DNA of 64,000 nucleotides from Saccopteryx bilineata (GCF_036850765.1 NC_089496.1:101704267-101768266); one strand, 5' to 3'. Counted from the first letter of the stretch, positions 47,404-59,698 are shown. Made by a program: numbers and translations. The notes: generated by a model not told the origin, from the letters alone.

Positions 47404-48354
47404 CAAATTTCATCAGGTTTGTTCATCAGCTGCCTGCAAAATTCATATGTCCAGAAGAAGTTAAAATCTCCTGTATCTGGTACTCCCAATGCGGACTCAG
47501 TACAAGAACACAAGATAATTGCTTGGGGAGGTCAGGGCATCAGAAGAGAGGGGTATTTCAAAGAGATTGCTGTATGTCTTCCTCTAGCCAACACTCCATT
47601 TTTGCTGAATATTTGGTTTCTTCTTTCTCACTTTTTGACATATAACCCGGTCACAATGGTTTTTATCCAGGACCAACTACAATAATCTATGGTGCAAATG
47701 AAAATACAGAGCCCTTTGTTCAAAACTGATTGAAAATTTCAAGATGGAGAATTACAAGAATTTCAGCAGAGCGTTTAAGCGTGGGGCCCTTTCAGCTCAG
47801 TGCACTGTACAACTGCTGAGGCCCATGAAGACTCAACCCTCGCTTTATTCATTGTAATAGTAGAAATGGAGAACTCGAAGTCTGGATAATGAGAGCGTTT
47901 CATTGAAGATACCTAAGTATTTCGACTTGAGAACTTTCAACATTAACACCAACAATTTGAAACCAAATTCCTTTTAGGTTAGTTTGGGACTTTAGAAATC
48001 CCTAAACATAATATATATTTTTTCCTATTGGTTTAAATTTAACTGTTTGTTTTTTTTTCCTATCTTATCTGCCTGTCTTTTCATTATTGCTTGACTTCTG
48101 TGGGAACGTGTAGGATTCATGAGCTCTTTTACCTTATCATTTCGGGTTTGGACCTGATGTCCTTGCCCTTAAACATGAGATTCACAAGGCTGGTCTGCAC
48201 TTACTATTCCTAAGTCATGAGCCATCAAGGTGCAAAAAGCCAAGGATTGCCCCCAATAACCTCCGAAACAGTATTCGTCCTAGCATAACCAGCCATCTTT
48301 CCAGCCCCAGGTTTGAGGCTCTGGTTCATGTGATTGACTTCTGGCTATGCCAAG
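47404..48354. other. No gene recognised; unique DNA
   Basis: Balanced unique sequence. The frame at 47.30-47.69 kb runs out of the SINE into unique DNA and has no protein signature. Confidence 0.4.
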
Positions 48355-48362
48355 TTCTAGAC

Positions 48363-48715
48363 CAGGGGTAGTCAACCTTTTTATACCTACCGCCCACTTT
48401 TGATTCTCTGTTAGTAGTAAAATTTTCTAACCACCCACTGGTTCCACAGTAATGGTGATTTATAAAGTAGGGAAGTATCTTTACCTTATAAAATTTATAA
48501 AGCAGAGTTACAGCAAGTTAAAGCATATAATAATAATTACTTACCAAGTACTTTATGTTGGATTTTCGCTAAGTTTGGCAGAATAAATCTTTATAAAACA
48601 ACTGACTATAGTTAAATCTATCTTTTTATTTATACTTTGGTTGCTCCGCTACCGCCCATCATAAAAGCTGGGAATGCCCACTAGTGGGCAGTAGGGACCA
48701 GGTTGACTACCACTG
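48363..48715 (+). mobile_element. 353-bp non-autonomous hAT element
   Basis: Inverted termini CAGGGGTAGTCAACC and GGTTGACTACCACTG. The perfect 8-bp duplication TTCTAGAC flanks it (48355-48362 and 48716-48723). Interior AT-rich with ACCGCCCAC and CCGCCCAT blocks near the two ends. No transposase. Sequence distinct from the hATs at 19.5 and 37.4 kb. Confidence 0.95.
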
Positions 48716-48723
48716 TTCTAGAC

Positions 48724-49390
48724 ATAGATTTTAATAAATCCAAGGATAGTTTAAGGTAAGGTTCTCTAAGATTCCAGGTCATAGGGAAATTAAGCCTATA
48801 AGAGTCTTGGTCACCTAAACTATAAAAAAAGTACCTCTGGATAAAATAAGTTTCACATTCTTATTCCATTTGGAGTAAACTGCTGTGCAAGCCAACAGTC
48901 TTTCCTTTCTAGCATATGTTCTGACTTTAGTCTAGTCCAACAAGATGCTTTTTGATTCCTCTCTTAAGTTCTTACTCTTTATCTTTTGTTGACACAGCTA
49001 GGAAATGTTACGTTAATCCCACCACTGACAGATGCCCCAGATATTTTTCTTAAACTCAAAATCAGGTATTGATGGTACCTCTTCTGAATTTCTGATTTTT
49101 TACTCAATTGTATATGGAGTAAATGATGTCATTCTTTTGAAGGAAGGCTATGTTTTCTTTCTCCCAGCCCCAACCCAGCATTGAGAAAAGTCGAATGAAA
49201 TAATGGCGTTTTTATGGTGTTGACTAATAGTCACAAGACATTAGCTGACAAATGAATAATAGCATTGAGGTTTTGAATAATCAATGGTTAATTTTTAATG
49301 TCACACTTTAGAAAATAATGATAAATTCTACTTTTGATGAGAATTGACCATTAAAAACTTTTTAAAGTAATATATAGTGAGTAAATTGTA
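48724..49390. other. No gene recognised
   Basis: AT-rich unique DNA. Confidence 0.4.
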
Positions 49391-49404
49391 TCTTGTGCAA
49401 TTCT

Positions 49405-49780
49405 TTTTTTTTTTTCTTGTATTTTCCTGAAGTTGGAAACGGGGAGGCAGTCAGACAGACTCCCACATGATCCCTGACCGGGATCCACCCAGCATGCCCA
49501 CCAGGGGGCGATGCTCTGCCCATCTGGGCATTGCTCTGTTGCAACCAGAGCCATTCTAGCGCCTGAGGCAGAGGCCATGGAGCCATCCTCAGCACCTGGG
49601 CCAACTTTTTGCTCCAATGGAGCCTTGGCTGCGGGAGAGGAAGAGAGAGACAGAGAGGAAGGAGAGGGGGAGGGGTGGAGAAGCAGATGGGCACTTCTCC
49701 TGTGTGCCCTGGCCAGGAATTGAACCCAGACTCCTGCTCGCCAGGCCGATGCTCTACCACTGAGCCAACCGGCCAGGGCC
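49405..49780 (-). repeat. tRNA-derived SINE, type A, full length
   Basis: Antisense type A ending CCAACCGGCCAGGGC. The perfect 14-bp duplication TCTTGTGCAATTCT flanks it (49391-49404 and 49781-49794). Confidence 0.95.
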
Positions 49781-49794
49781 TCTTGTGCAATTCT

Positions 49795-50740
49795 AAGAAC
49801 ATGCACCTAAAATATTTACCTTCAAGTATTATTTTTTTCTAAAACATGCGACCATAGCTTGTTAACTTATTTGCAAGTCAGTTTGGACAGTTTAGTTTAA
49901 AAATGTTGAATTTTTTTGTAATGCTTGGTTTGATTTTTTTCAAATAGTTTTATTATTTTATATTTTAAAAAGGAAAGCAGTTATAAACAAAATAGTATTC
50001 TTTATATCAATATATTCAAAGCATTGTATGCAGAGCCTTTTATTATTAGTAGATTACTTTGACTTTAGGAAACAGTATTAATAATATTTTCTCTTCTATC
50101 AGAAAATGTTTACCCACTAAGAATCATAATATAGTGTTGGATTATTTTTCTGAACTGGACTTTTCAAGATTTTATAGGCTTTCAGATATAAGCCAATAGA
50201 ACAAAGTCAACATAGAGCCATCGCTCTCTAACAAAATATGAAGAGTATTTAGGATGAAAGAGAAAATGAATCTATGGAAAAGTCAAATACTCTTATTGAA
50301 GGAACTTCAGTATGCTAGAGATGTATTATAAGCTTATGCTTTTTGGATGGCATAGCCAGTTAGCCTGCAGTCTAGCCAGTCACCAAGCTTAATGATGAAC
50401 ACAAGGTAACACATTTTTAAAATGAATGGAATAGTTCAAGAGTAAGTAGTATATTATCTGGAAAGTAAATTCACTACCTGAATCAGTCTCTAAGGCCTTA
50501 CTCCAAGGTAGACCTTTGCCTGCAATTACATAAGGCACATATGAATGTCGACATGGAGTATCTGTGTAGCTAGATGTTATATAGCTTTACTCAAGTACCA
50601 TTGGGCCTCCCTGGGAGTATATAAACCAGTAAAGGATAAACAGCCTTTCCTAATAATGTCTAGTTGCTAAGCGATCTTATCTTTTTGGTAGATTAAAGTT
50701 GGCTTCAATTTTTGACAATCTTTTACTCAGGAAGTGGGAT
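49795..50740. other. No gene recognised; AT-rich DNA
   Basis: No frame, splice signal or repeat that I can support. Confidence 0.45.
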
Positions 50741-51180
50741 CTAGGTTTTTCTCCTCTTGACTGTGGGTGTGCTCTGTGACTGTTGGACCAGTAGAATACA
50801 GTGGCAGCAAAGCTTTCTATTTTAGGCTTCATGCTTTAGGAAACTGAAAGCTTCCACATCCTGTTCCTTGGAATACTCGCTTTTAAAAGCAGTTAGCCAT
50901 ACCGTAAGGAAGCTCATGCATCTGGACGTAGGGAGAGAACCATGTGGACAGAAGCTGAGGCCCCTGTTGAATGCCAGCACCACCTCACCAGGCATGTGAC
51001 TGAGGAATCTTGGGAGAGATCCTCAGAGATAAGCCACGCCCTCCAAGCCCTGCCCAAGTTACACATTTAATCACATTGGGAGTTTGGGGATTGGCTGCTT
51101 CATCTACAGCCTCATCAGCATCATGAGGATTCCTGGGTGGTAAGGAACCAAGATATGAAAGAATAGAGGATACAAGGAGA
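50741..51180 (+). repeat. Probable MLT1-like LTR (ERVL-MaLR), very diverged
   Basis: The order GCTCTGTGACTGTTGGACCA, CTTCCACATCCTGTTCCTTG, GAACCATGTGGACAGAAGC, GAGGCCCCTGTTGAATGCC and CACCAGGCATGTGACTGAGG follows the layout of old MLT1 LTRs. Non-coding; borders approximate. Confidence 0.5.
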
Positions 51181-51499
51181 CAGAGTCCATCCTTGGCTTC
51201 CATCTTTTGGTTAAACATTTCTTCCAATATCTGTTTTGATGGAGAAACAGGACAATACCACTTTTACAAAGGCAGGATGAATGTGATTGTAGGCTTGTAT
51301 GTGTGCACTGAGTATTCAGAACAGGTCTTGACCAACATCAAGAATGGTACCGAGCCCTTACTTATTGGAGTGTACCAGTGGATAGTTAGAGCACTGTAGT
51401 TCTAGTTAGAGCAACTTCTCTAAACAGACATTTCTAGTTACAACATCCTAAAGATGTGAAGCATCACTTTTATCATGATGTTCAATCATTCTCTTAATC

Positions 51500-51780
51500 C
51501 AAACCTTCGAGAAGACTCACCAGAACCTACAAGTCAAGTTCACATTCTTTAGCCTGGCATTCAAAGGTCACTGAAATCAATCTCCACAGGAAGACACTTG
51601 TTAAAATAAAGATTCTCAAGCCCAGGGCCCTCCGAAGTTTGAACTTAGCCGATCTCAGTTGGGTCCTGAGTTCTTCCTTTCAGTAAGCATCCCTAGTGAG
51701 TCCATTGAGTCTCGAACCACCGTTAGAGTCTCCAATCATTGAGAACCAGGACATCCTCTAAGTGACACGTTTCTTGTAAC
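51500..51780 (+). repeat. LINE-2 and old hAT remnants
   Basis: TTCACATTCTTTAGCCTGGC with ATTCAAAGGTCACTG is LINE-2-like. The following TTAAAATAAAGATTCTCAAGC resembles a MER5/MER20-type hAT. Both are weak matches. Confidence 0.35.
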
Positions 51781-52090
51781 TTTTGCTGAAATGACAACAC
51801 TATAGGAGAAAGTTTGGAATATAGAATGAGAATCAGAATGCTCTAATCTGATACTCAGTTATTAATAGTTCTCTGTGTCCCATTTATGGAAAAAGTAAGA
51901 ATTTTTCTATTGTAACCCTGAAGTGAGCATAAAAACTGGAAAAATGCCCCGTCCCAGCTGGCATTAGTGTTGGGACAGGAACCCTGAAGCAAATCAGTTA
52001 CCTGGGAATCCTAATAAATAAAACCAATAGCAGCCTTTTGGGAAAATAGCAGTCCCTTGCAGCTCTGTCCACAATTATCTTCATGATAGA

Positions 52091-52455
52091 CTTTTTTTTT
52101 TTTCCCTTGCGAGAGAGACAGACAGAAGGACAATTAAGGGCAGACAGACAGGAAGAGAGAGAGATGGAAAGCATCAATACTTTATTGTGGCACCTTAGTT
52201 GTTCATTGATTGCTTTCTTATATGGGCCTTGACCTGGGGGCTAGAGCAAAGCAAAGTGACCCGTTCCTGAATCCAGTGACCTTTAGGCTCAAGCCAGTGA
52301 CCATGAGGTCATGTCTATGATCACACACTCAAGCCAGTGACCCCGCATTCAAGCTGGTGAGCCTGCGCTCAAGCTGGTGACCACAGGGTTTCAAACCTGG
52401 GTCCTCTGCATCCCAGGTTGACACTCTATCCACTGCGCCACCTCCTGGTCAGGTT
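52091..52455 (-). repeat. tRNA-derived SINE, type C, with expanded modules
   Basis: Antisense type C. CTCAAGCCAGTGACC-type units recur about five times between 52.28 and 52.39 kb, more than in the 20.5-kb copy. Head at right: ATCCACTGCGCCACCTCCTG. No clear target duplication. Confidence 0.88.
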
Positions 52456-52459
52456 AAAT

Positions 52460-53395
52460 CGACATTTCTAAAAAACCTAGGTCCTGGTAGGAAACAGCAC
52501 TGATGAGGAACTCTGTGAATATGGGAGTCACTTTTGTTTATATCAACACTATCACAAATCTCCAAGACCACTCTCAGGAGACCTTAGGAATACAAAAGCA
52601 GCTTAAATATAACTTCATGGCAAATGTCACCAAGCAAGGAAGTTATCCCAGCAGTGTGGAGTGGGTATTAAAGATAATGTGCATATATGAATAATTGTCA
52701 AAGAGATAGGAATACTTTAGGACACGTGAATTATTTTATTATTTGGGGTCTTGGATGATAGTCACAGGAAACATGGATGACATCACTCACTTTTTTCCCC
52801 CTATATATGTGTGTCAAAGAAACTGGACAAAAGCAACATAAAGGACCTTTCATTTTCAGACATGGACCTACCAGCTTAAAATTGACATGGTTAGCAGACC
52901 GTTTGCCTCATCTGGAGAAATAGAAGACCCAACACTATCACATCACATTCTATAGGACACAGACATGTCTTTTGAAATATGTGGTAGAGAAAGTTTGTAG
53001 ATTAGAGTTACCACAGCAGGGAAAATGTTTCTAAAGAAGTTTTGACCGTTCCTGTGCTCAAGAAAAGTGCCACCTGGTCAGATGAAAAGTCTCCTCTGAA
53101 CAGGTAAGCTTGAACATCAATGAGTAACACATCCTAAGAGTTTTAGCAAGAAAATATATCGATGCCGGCAACTTATTTTGAAATGTCACAAAAAGTGAGA
53201 AATGGATTGATACATGGACAAATGGATAGACCTGTGATGAAGTTGTTATAAAGCAAATATAGCAAAATGTTAAGAATGGTAGAATTAGGGTGACAGACAG
53301 ATGGTGGTTATTATACAGTTATTTCAATGTTTCTTCATGCTTGATAATTTTCACAAGGAAATGCTGGGAAAAGAATTTGTCAGTAGAAAATGAAA
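52460..53395. other. No gene recognised
   Basis: Unique AT-rich DNA. No exon seen. Confidence 0.4.
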
Positions 53396-53399
53396 GCAA

Positions 53400-53650
53400 T
53401 CCATTTTCTGGTTGGGAAGGCAGTCTACCTATAGACTTGAGCATAGCACTTATATAATCAAACAGACCAAGACTGAATCCCTGTCCCTCTATATGGTGTC
53501 TGCATGACCTTGGCTTCTAATCATCTATCAAAGTAGTAAAATAATAGCTACTGTGTTGTGTAGATGTTAGATTTTAATGTATATAAAGTATCTGACACCT
53601 AGAAAAAACCAAAAATGTTATTTTTAATTGTTACTATTTTTCATATCTAC
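53400..53650 (+). repeat. MIR remnant
   Basis: MIR order: GACCAAGACTGAATCCCTGT, TGCATGACCTTGGCTTCTAA, AATAATAGCTACTGTGTTGT and AAAGTATCTGACACCTAG. Confidence 0.65.
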
Positions 53651-53989
53651 TAATAACTAGTAAAATAAAAGTATCAATGCATCTTAATTTTCTTTAAAAT
53701 ATATTTCTAAATATAAAAGATTAATTTCATTATAGAAATTGCAACCTAGATTCATATATTAAGAAATATAAAGTTCTTGTGAAGCAAATAATATACATAT
53801 TTTCTATAATCTCCAACTCATCAATAATTGTATAGTGTTAAGGGACATAAATTTCATGGCATTTACTGTATTTTAAGATTAGTTGTAATCAAATTTAAAT
53901 TTAACTGTAGTTTATTAACAAGAAAGGAGATATCTAGTATAAAATTCTAGCCACATATATTTTTCAACAAAACAGTTCATTCAACAAAA

Positions 53990-55400
53990 AAAATAGCTCT
54001 ATGTTAGATGCTGGGGGCACAGAAATGGAGCTTACTACAAGGCCTTTATCCACAAAAGACTTTCAGTGTGGTTAGGAGGAAATCTCCAGCCCTTAGGAAA
54101 AAAGAACAAAGCATGAGTTAAAAATATGACATGTAACAAAGAAGTATATGATGAAGAACCAAATGAATAATATAGATTATATGTGCTGAGTGTTCAAAAG
54201 AAGAAAAAAATTATTATGGCCTTGAAGTGCAAGTTTTGGGGTTTCTGAGCCTATTTAAACCCTTTGGAACACAGAAATAACTTTTTGAAAACATGTCATT
54301 TTGATAGAAGACAAAAACACCATTGAATAATGGACAGTAATGTTAAGGACAAGCCTTCCCTTGGGAATGATGAACAGGAGGGAGAAATGAGAACAGAATA
54401 TTTAACAGTAATCACAAGATGAATATTACCCTTCATTTCAAGAGGTATTTATTTAGTGTATAGTTGATATAAAGAATTAGCATAGCTGCTGAAGGCTAAT
54501 AGGAATGAAATATGGCCCTGCCTTCAAGAGGGTTACAAGTGACAGTAACTAGAGTTATCTATTAAATGCCAAATGTATGCCAGGCTGGTTAAAGCTAACT
54601 GTCTGTCTATTAGATGAGCTATGAAAAAAAAATCTGTACTGTACAAAATATCAAATAGCAAGTGCCATAAAAAAGACCAGCTACAATGCTAGGTGAACTC
54701 AGAGAGGGTTTTCTTGCAGTTGACACATGAGGGAAGCACCCTGAGTTGGTCTTTGAAGAGGAAGGAGCGGAGTGTGTAGAGAGGCAGTGGTAGCGGAAGG
54801 AGAAGGCGAAGAATGAGGCAAGGCACAGAACTGAAGTCTGCACACGAAACAGTCGGTGGGTCTTTCTGGAGGCCATGTGGAGAGAAGGGCGGCTGACAGG
54901 GAGATCGAGACAGAACACTCAGGCCTTGAATACCAAGCTAAGTGTTTTGAACTTTATTCTGTTGGCAGTAGGAAGCCATTAAAGGATTGTAAGCCTGACC
55001 AGGCGGTGGCACAGTGGATAGAGCGTCGGACTGGGATGCAGAAGACCCAGGTTCGAGACCCCGAGGTTGCCAGCTTGAGCACAGGCTCATCTGGTTTGAG
55101 CAAAGCTCACCAGTTTGGACCCAAGGTCTCTGGCTTGAGCAAGGGGTTACTCGGTCTGCTGAAGGCCTGCAGTCAAGGCACATATGAGAAAGCAATCAAT
55201 GAACAACTAAAGTGTCGCAACGAAAAACCGATGATTGATGCTTCTCATCTCTGTTCCTGTCTGTCTGCCCCTATCTATCCCTCTCTCTGACTTTATCTCT
55301 GTCCCTGTATATAAAAAAAAAAGGATTGTGAGCTGGGGAATGAAATACACAGAACTACTTTTTCTGTTTAATTTTTTTTAATTTATTGATTTTAGAGAGA
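53990..55400 (-). repeat. LINE-2 remnants, one split by a SINE
   Basis: Antisense LINE-2 starts at 53.99 kb (ATGTTAGATGCTGGGGGCAC) and again from about 54.53 kb. It continues with GAGAGGCAGTGGTAG, AAGTGTTTTGAACTTTATTC and GCAGTAGGAAGCCATTAAAG, is broken by the type C SINE at 54994-55319, and resumes with GATTGTGAGCTGGGGAATGA. Borders approximate. Confidence 0.55.
54994..55319 (+). repeat. tRNA-derived SINE, type C, inside a LINE-2
   Basis: Head CCTGACCAGGCGGTGGCACAG. Flanks AAAGGATTGTAAG (54981-54993) and AAAGGATTGTGAG (55320-55332) form a 13-bp duplication with one mismatch. Confidence 0.94.
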
Positions 55401-56560
55401 GGGAGAAGGGGGGAGAGACAAGAGAGTAGATGTAGCTCAGCTGAAAAGTTAAGGTAGAGATCTCAATTGGGGAGGCATCTGTTTAGAGGTGGCCTGTGCA
55501 ATGTGACCAGCTTTGATGACTGTGATATATATAACTGAATATCTACAATATCACCTATATCTCTGATCTCTAAAGCATATGGGTCTTAAGCCAAATAATA
55601 CTCAGAATATGTACAGGTAGGGGCACCTGTCAGAAATCTCCATCTTGAACTCCCTCCTTCTCAGATCCTACCAGTATTACAGTTGAGGTCATTGATATTT
55701 GAAAGCTAAATATAGGAGAGATTTTGAATGGATTCTTTTTTTTTTTCTGAATACTGTCACAACAGCTTAATCACTTATACATAAATAAATGTAAACGTCA
55801 GAAGATAGTTTAGATCGACTGCAATAGATTATAAGTTCCTAAAGAAGTTAAGAAATTAAGAGAGTTTGGAATTGGGAAAATTTTCTCTCCATCTGTGGAT
55901 CTGTGAAACTAGAAAAAAATGACCTAATTCCAAAATACAACAGTGGGATGGACAGAGGTCAGACGTTCCCATTCCAAAGGGGAGAGAGTAGAAGGAATAA
56001 ATGGCGTATTGGTGCAAACACGTCGGAAACCCTACTCAGCAATGTCGCTTAGATTTCAAGGCCTGAGAATAATCCTCTTTGGCTCGGTGCTCTGTCTCCT
56101 ATTCCTGTGATCATCCTCTCTGGCCCCCACAACTGTGGCTTTGCCCCTGGAGTCATCCTTTCTCCATTTTATCCCATCTCTGTCCCTTCCAGTTCAAGCT
56201 GGCAGTGTTCCTTGTGGTATAAAGTTCTCAGAAAATCTGGTTGGTCTCTCTTGCAATGCAGGAGCATCACACCATCAGACAGGAGGGTCCCCACAGACCT
56301 TGCTTAGATCACTTTATCTCGATTGCTGGCTTCTGCCAACATTGGTTGATCCATGCATCACTCACCTAATTTCTTCAGCAAAATGTGCTTTCTTTCTCTA
56401 CAATTTCGGTGTTCTCTCCAGAGCATGCCTTCTCATCCTATGCAGTCCAGGTAGGCTGGGAATTTTCCAGGTTGTCCAGTGCTGGTCCCCTTTTGTTTAT
56501 TACAGTGTGGGCCTCAAGAAATCTCTTTCCTCTCACATTTCCAATGAGCAGCAAGGAGAA
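55401..56560. other. No gene recognised; unique or very old DNA
   Basis: The frame at 56.13-56.65 kb (171 codons) has low-complexity, hydrophobic, pyrimidine-driven composition, overlaps other frames and probably runs into MaLR internal sequence, so I do not call it a gene. Confidence 0.4.
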
Positions 56561-57040
56561 AACAGGCCATGCTTTCCTTGCTTTGCTCGGAAACCTCAGC
56601 TTATTATTCAAGCCCATGACTTCCATGTTCTCCCTTCCACCCAAGAGTAGCACTCAATTCCTCTAAGTTTTCTGCCACCTTCTAACAAGGACAGGCCTTG
56701 GCCTTTTGGTTAAGATCAAGTGTAACAAGGACAGGCCTTTCCTCCAGTTTCCAATAACATGCTTGTCATTTTCACCTGAGACCTGCCCAGAAGAGCCTTG
56801 AATGTTCATATTTCACAGCTTTCTGTTACTGATGATGTAAGATACTCTGTGACAGTGGATGTCTCTCCATAGCTCCCCACGCTTCTCTCTGAGCTTTCGC
56901 CACAGTCACCTTTAATGACTGCATATCTACCATCAGACTTTTCAAGAAAAGCTAAAATTCTTCATTACAGAATACCAAACACTTGTAGATTTTTGGATAT
57001 ATGTCACAGGAAGCAGCACCTCGCTTCCTGGGACCCAAAG
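56560..57040 (-). repeat. ERVL-MaLR internal-region remnant
   Basis: The order AGGCCTTTCCTCCAGTTTCC, TTTTCACCTGAGACCTGCCC and TTCATATTTCACAGCTTTCT resembles the internal part of MaLR elements in antisense, directly joined to the LTR at 57.04 kb in the same orientation. It contains a short local duplication (TAACAAGGACAGGCCTT, at about 56682 and 56722). No coding frame. Confidence 0.5.
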
Positions 57041-57482
57041 TGTATTGGTTTCCCAGGGCTGCCATAACAAATGAACATAGACTGGGTGGCTTAACATAAT
57101 GGAAATTTATTTTCTCAGAGTTCTGAAGGCCAGAATTCTGAACTCAAGGTGTCGTAGGGTCAGGCCCCCTCAGAAGGCTCTAGAGAAGGATCCTTCCTTG
57201 CCCCTCTCCTCACTTCTGATGGCTTCTGGCGGTCCTCAGCATGTCTTCATTTGTAGCTACATCGTTCCCATCTCTGCCTTTGTCAGCACGGGAACTTCTT
57301 TCCCACGGGTCTCCATATGGCCTTCTTAGAAGGCAACCGGTCGTTGGATTTAAGGTCCATGCTTAAGAGAAGGTCTATATGACCTTCTCTTAACTAATTA
57401 TGTTGCAATCCCAAATAAGGTCACATTCTGAGGTTCTAGGCAGACATGAATTTTGGAGGGACACCATTCGACTCAGTCGTTT
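57040..57482 (-). repeat. ERVL-MaLR LTR (MST/MLT1-like)
   Basis: Antisense LTR: starts GTATTGGTTTCCCAGGGCTG, then CATAACAAATGAACATAGAC, GGTGGCTTAACATAATGGAA and AAATTTATTTTCTCAGAG (the inverted polyadenylation region). It ends AATAAGGTCACATTCTGAGG and TGAATTTTGGAGGGACACC. An ancient retroviral-type LTR with no coding capacity. Confidence 0.85.
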
Positions 57483-57489
57483 CTTTTAG

Positions 57490-58440
57490 GTCCCTGATTC
57501 TCCTTTGTCCTCTCTTTTGGTTGACAATATTAATATTAAGTTGCCGTGGTGACCATTTATTCATTTAACCTACCATCTGCTTTCATATCTCCTCTTTTCA
57601 AACTGTGTTTCTTAAATGTTAAACTTTTGCACTGATAGACAGAAGGCACTATTTTGAGAAATAACTTTATCCAGAGGTGGGAAGATTGCCAAGGTGAGGT
57701 CACAAACAATAAAACATTGTTTTTAGTTCATTGGATTAAATATGTCTGCCTGCTACTGACTGTGTTTAATTAACAATCTTTGTTTCTGTTCATAGTTAAT
57801 TTACTTGCTCAAGTTGAAAATATCAAGGGTTCTTTAACTCATTCTATCCATTGATATTTAATACATGCTCTGCCATGGTTACCCAGCCTGCGATTTGTTA
57901 CTTCAACATATCAATCAATGGCAAAGTCAATGTGTAAGCTGCTAGTAATTTCGAAAGTGCCTTTGTATTCAGTAGTCTTGTTCCTTGTTTATAATTGAAG
58001 GTCATTATTTCAAGAAAAGAATGATATCTAAGACTGTAAATTCATTGTACTTTCTAAGCTCTTGAGAGTGGAGATTTGCAACGTCTATAGGTAGCTGAGC
58101 CTTACCTATTCAGGATACTAAGGACTGATGCTCATAGCTCCAATTATTTTCACATGATGCAGCTAATTCCAAGAATATCTTTTTTTTTCTTTCTTGGTTC
58201 TTAGAAAAAAATAATATATATACATAATTTTTATCATTTGAAATCTATGAAGCAATACTTTTTATTGCTTTAGGGAAGCTTCTTGTCTCACCAGCACACT
58301 TGTCTAGCTTTGTAGCGAGCCAGGTACTAGGGATATGATGTTTAGAAATTCTACCTCATACTAGTTATAAATTGGAGTATGGTTTCTTGAGGTTCTTGAT
58401 GAACAAATGCTCTTTAAGCTCCCATTTTATTTAGATATTC
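57490..58440. other. No gene recognised
   Basis: Unique DNA between two MaLR remnants of opposite orientation. Confidence 0.4.
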
Positions 58441-58459
58441 TTGTAGGATAAAGTCCTCC

Positions 58460-58895
58460 CCCCCCACCACCAAAAAATAAAATCCCATTCTAATCTCTAG
58501 AACCTGTAAATGTTATCTTATTTGGAAAAGGGGCCTTTGCACATGTGACTAGGTTAAGGATCTAGAGATGAGAGATTATCTAGGTTACCTGGGTAGGGCC
58601 TAAATTCAATCACCAGTGTCCTATCTAAGAAAGAAGCAGAGAGAGATTTGACACCTGAAGAAGAGGAAACAACAAGGTGACCCCAGAGACAGAGATTGGG
58701 GTAATGCAGACACAAACCAAGAAATGCCATATCCTCCCCTGAAGTCTCTGGAGGGAATATAGCCCCACCAACACCTTCATTTGGACCCAGTGAAACTGAT
58801 TTGGAAGTTCTAATTTTCCACACCCATAAAAGAATATTTTTTTCTGTTATTTTTAAGCAGTCAATTTGTTACAGCAGCTTTAGGAAACTGATACA
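58460..58895 (+). repeat. ERVL-MaLR LTR (MST/MLT1-like), plus orientation
   Basis: Sense order: ATGTTATCTTATTTGGAAAA, GGCCTTTGCACATGTGACTA, GTAGGGCCTAAATTCAATC, AGACAGAGATTGGGGTAATG, then TTACAGCAGCTTTAGGAAAC and TGATACA. Diverged, non-coding. It contains an 89-codon minus-strand frame that is only a shadow. Confidence 0.85.
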
Positions 58896-59269
58896 AGTGT
58901 ATAACATTTTCCCTTGGATGGTGTGAGGTATTCCTACCCAAAACATAACTTACTGGATTTATTTATAGTAATTCTTTCTCAGTTCTGTGTTAGCACATGA
59001 GCTGAGTTAATACTGAGTGTTGAGTAGCAGTTCTCCTCTTTGACCTTAGGTGTAATACTTAATCTGGTTATCCAAATTAACTCTGAACTCCCGTACAGAA
59101 TTGTTTCTTAGACTGGGAGGCGAATTCAGTAACATCTTTTAAAAGGAGGCTCTTCTTCCCCACCGAGTGGTCTAGTTCAGCTTTCCTTCTATGTAAACAT
59201 TCAGAGTCCTTTCTAAAGCCTCAAGTTCAGTTTTTATTTCACATTACAAATGAAACCAAAGCTTCCTTC

Positions 59270-59640
59270 CTTTATGGGCGCGAAATTGATGGTACAACTA
59301 ATTGTTCTCTCCGATAGCTAATTATATTTCCGGTTGCCTCTTTGAAGGTCTCATTAGCCAATGGCATATGCTTGTTTGGGGGCCAAGGAGATGAGCAGCA
59401 CTCTCAAGCAGGTAATTACAAAAGCAATTAGTAATGCCCGCGACTAATTACAAGAATGAAAATTGTACCCACAAAAATGGTACCAGTGTCTGCTGGGCCA
59501 AAAACCAGTCTCTGGAAAGTGATAGGAGATTTAATGCATCCAGCTGTATCATCATGAGAGACAGTAAAACAAATTGTAATCTAGACCTACTGGGATCTGT
59601 AAGCAGCCGGCTCTGAGGGGGCTACCTCTGACAAGGGCTG
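59270..59640. promoter_or_regulatory. TAATTA-rich block; candidate developmental enhancer
   Basis: A repeat-free stretch with clustered homeodomain-type cores: AGCTAATTATATTT, GGTAATTACAAAAGCAATTA, GACTAATTACAAG, plus AGCCAATGGC (CCAAT type) and GGTACCAG. Composition is balanced and there is no open exon with splice sites. The cluster is seen directly; enhancer function is inference and needs conservation data. Confidence 0.4.
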
Positions 59641-59698
59641 CACTTGGGGCAGTTTCCCCATTGCCAATTATTAGCTGCCAAAAATCTTGGACTTGAAT

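Noticed and set aside
56135..56650. 171-codon plus-strand frame
   Set aside because: Pyrimidine-driven hydrophobic composition, three overlapping frames, no splice signals, and it leads into a MaLR remnant.
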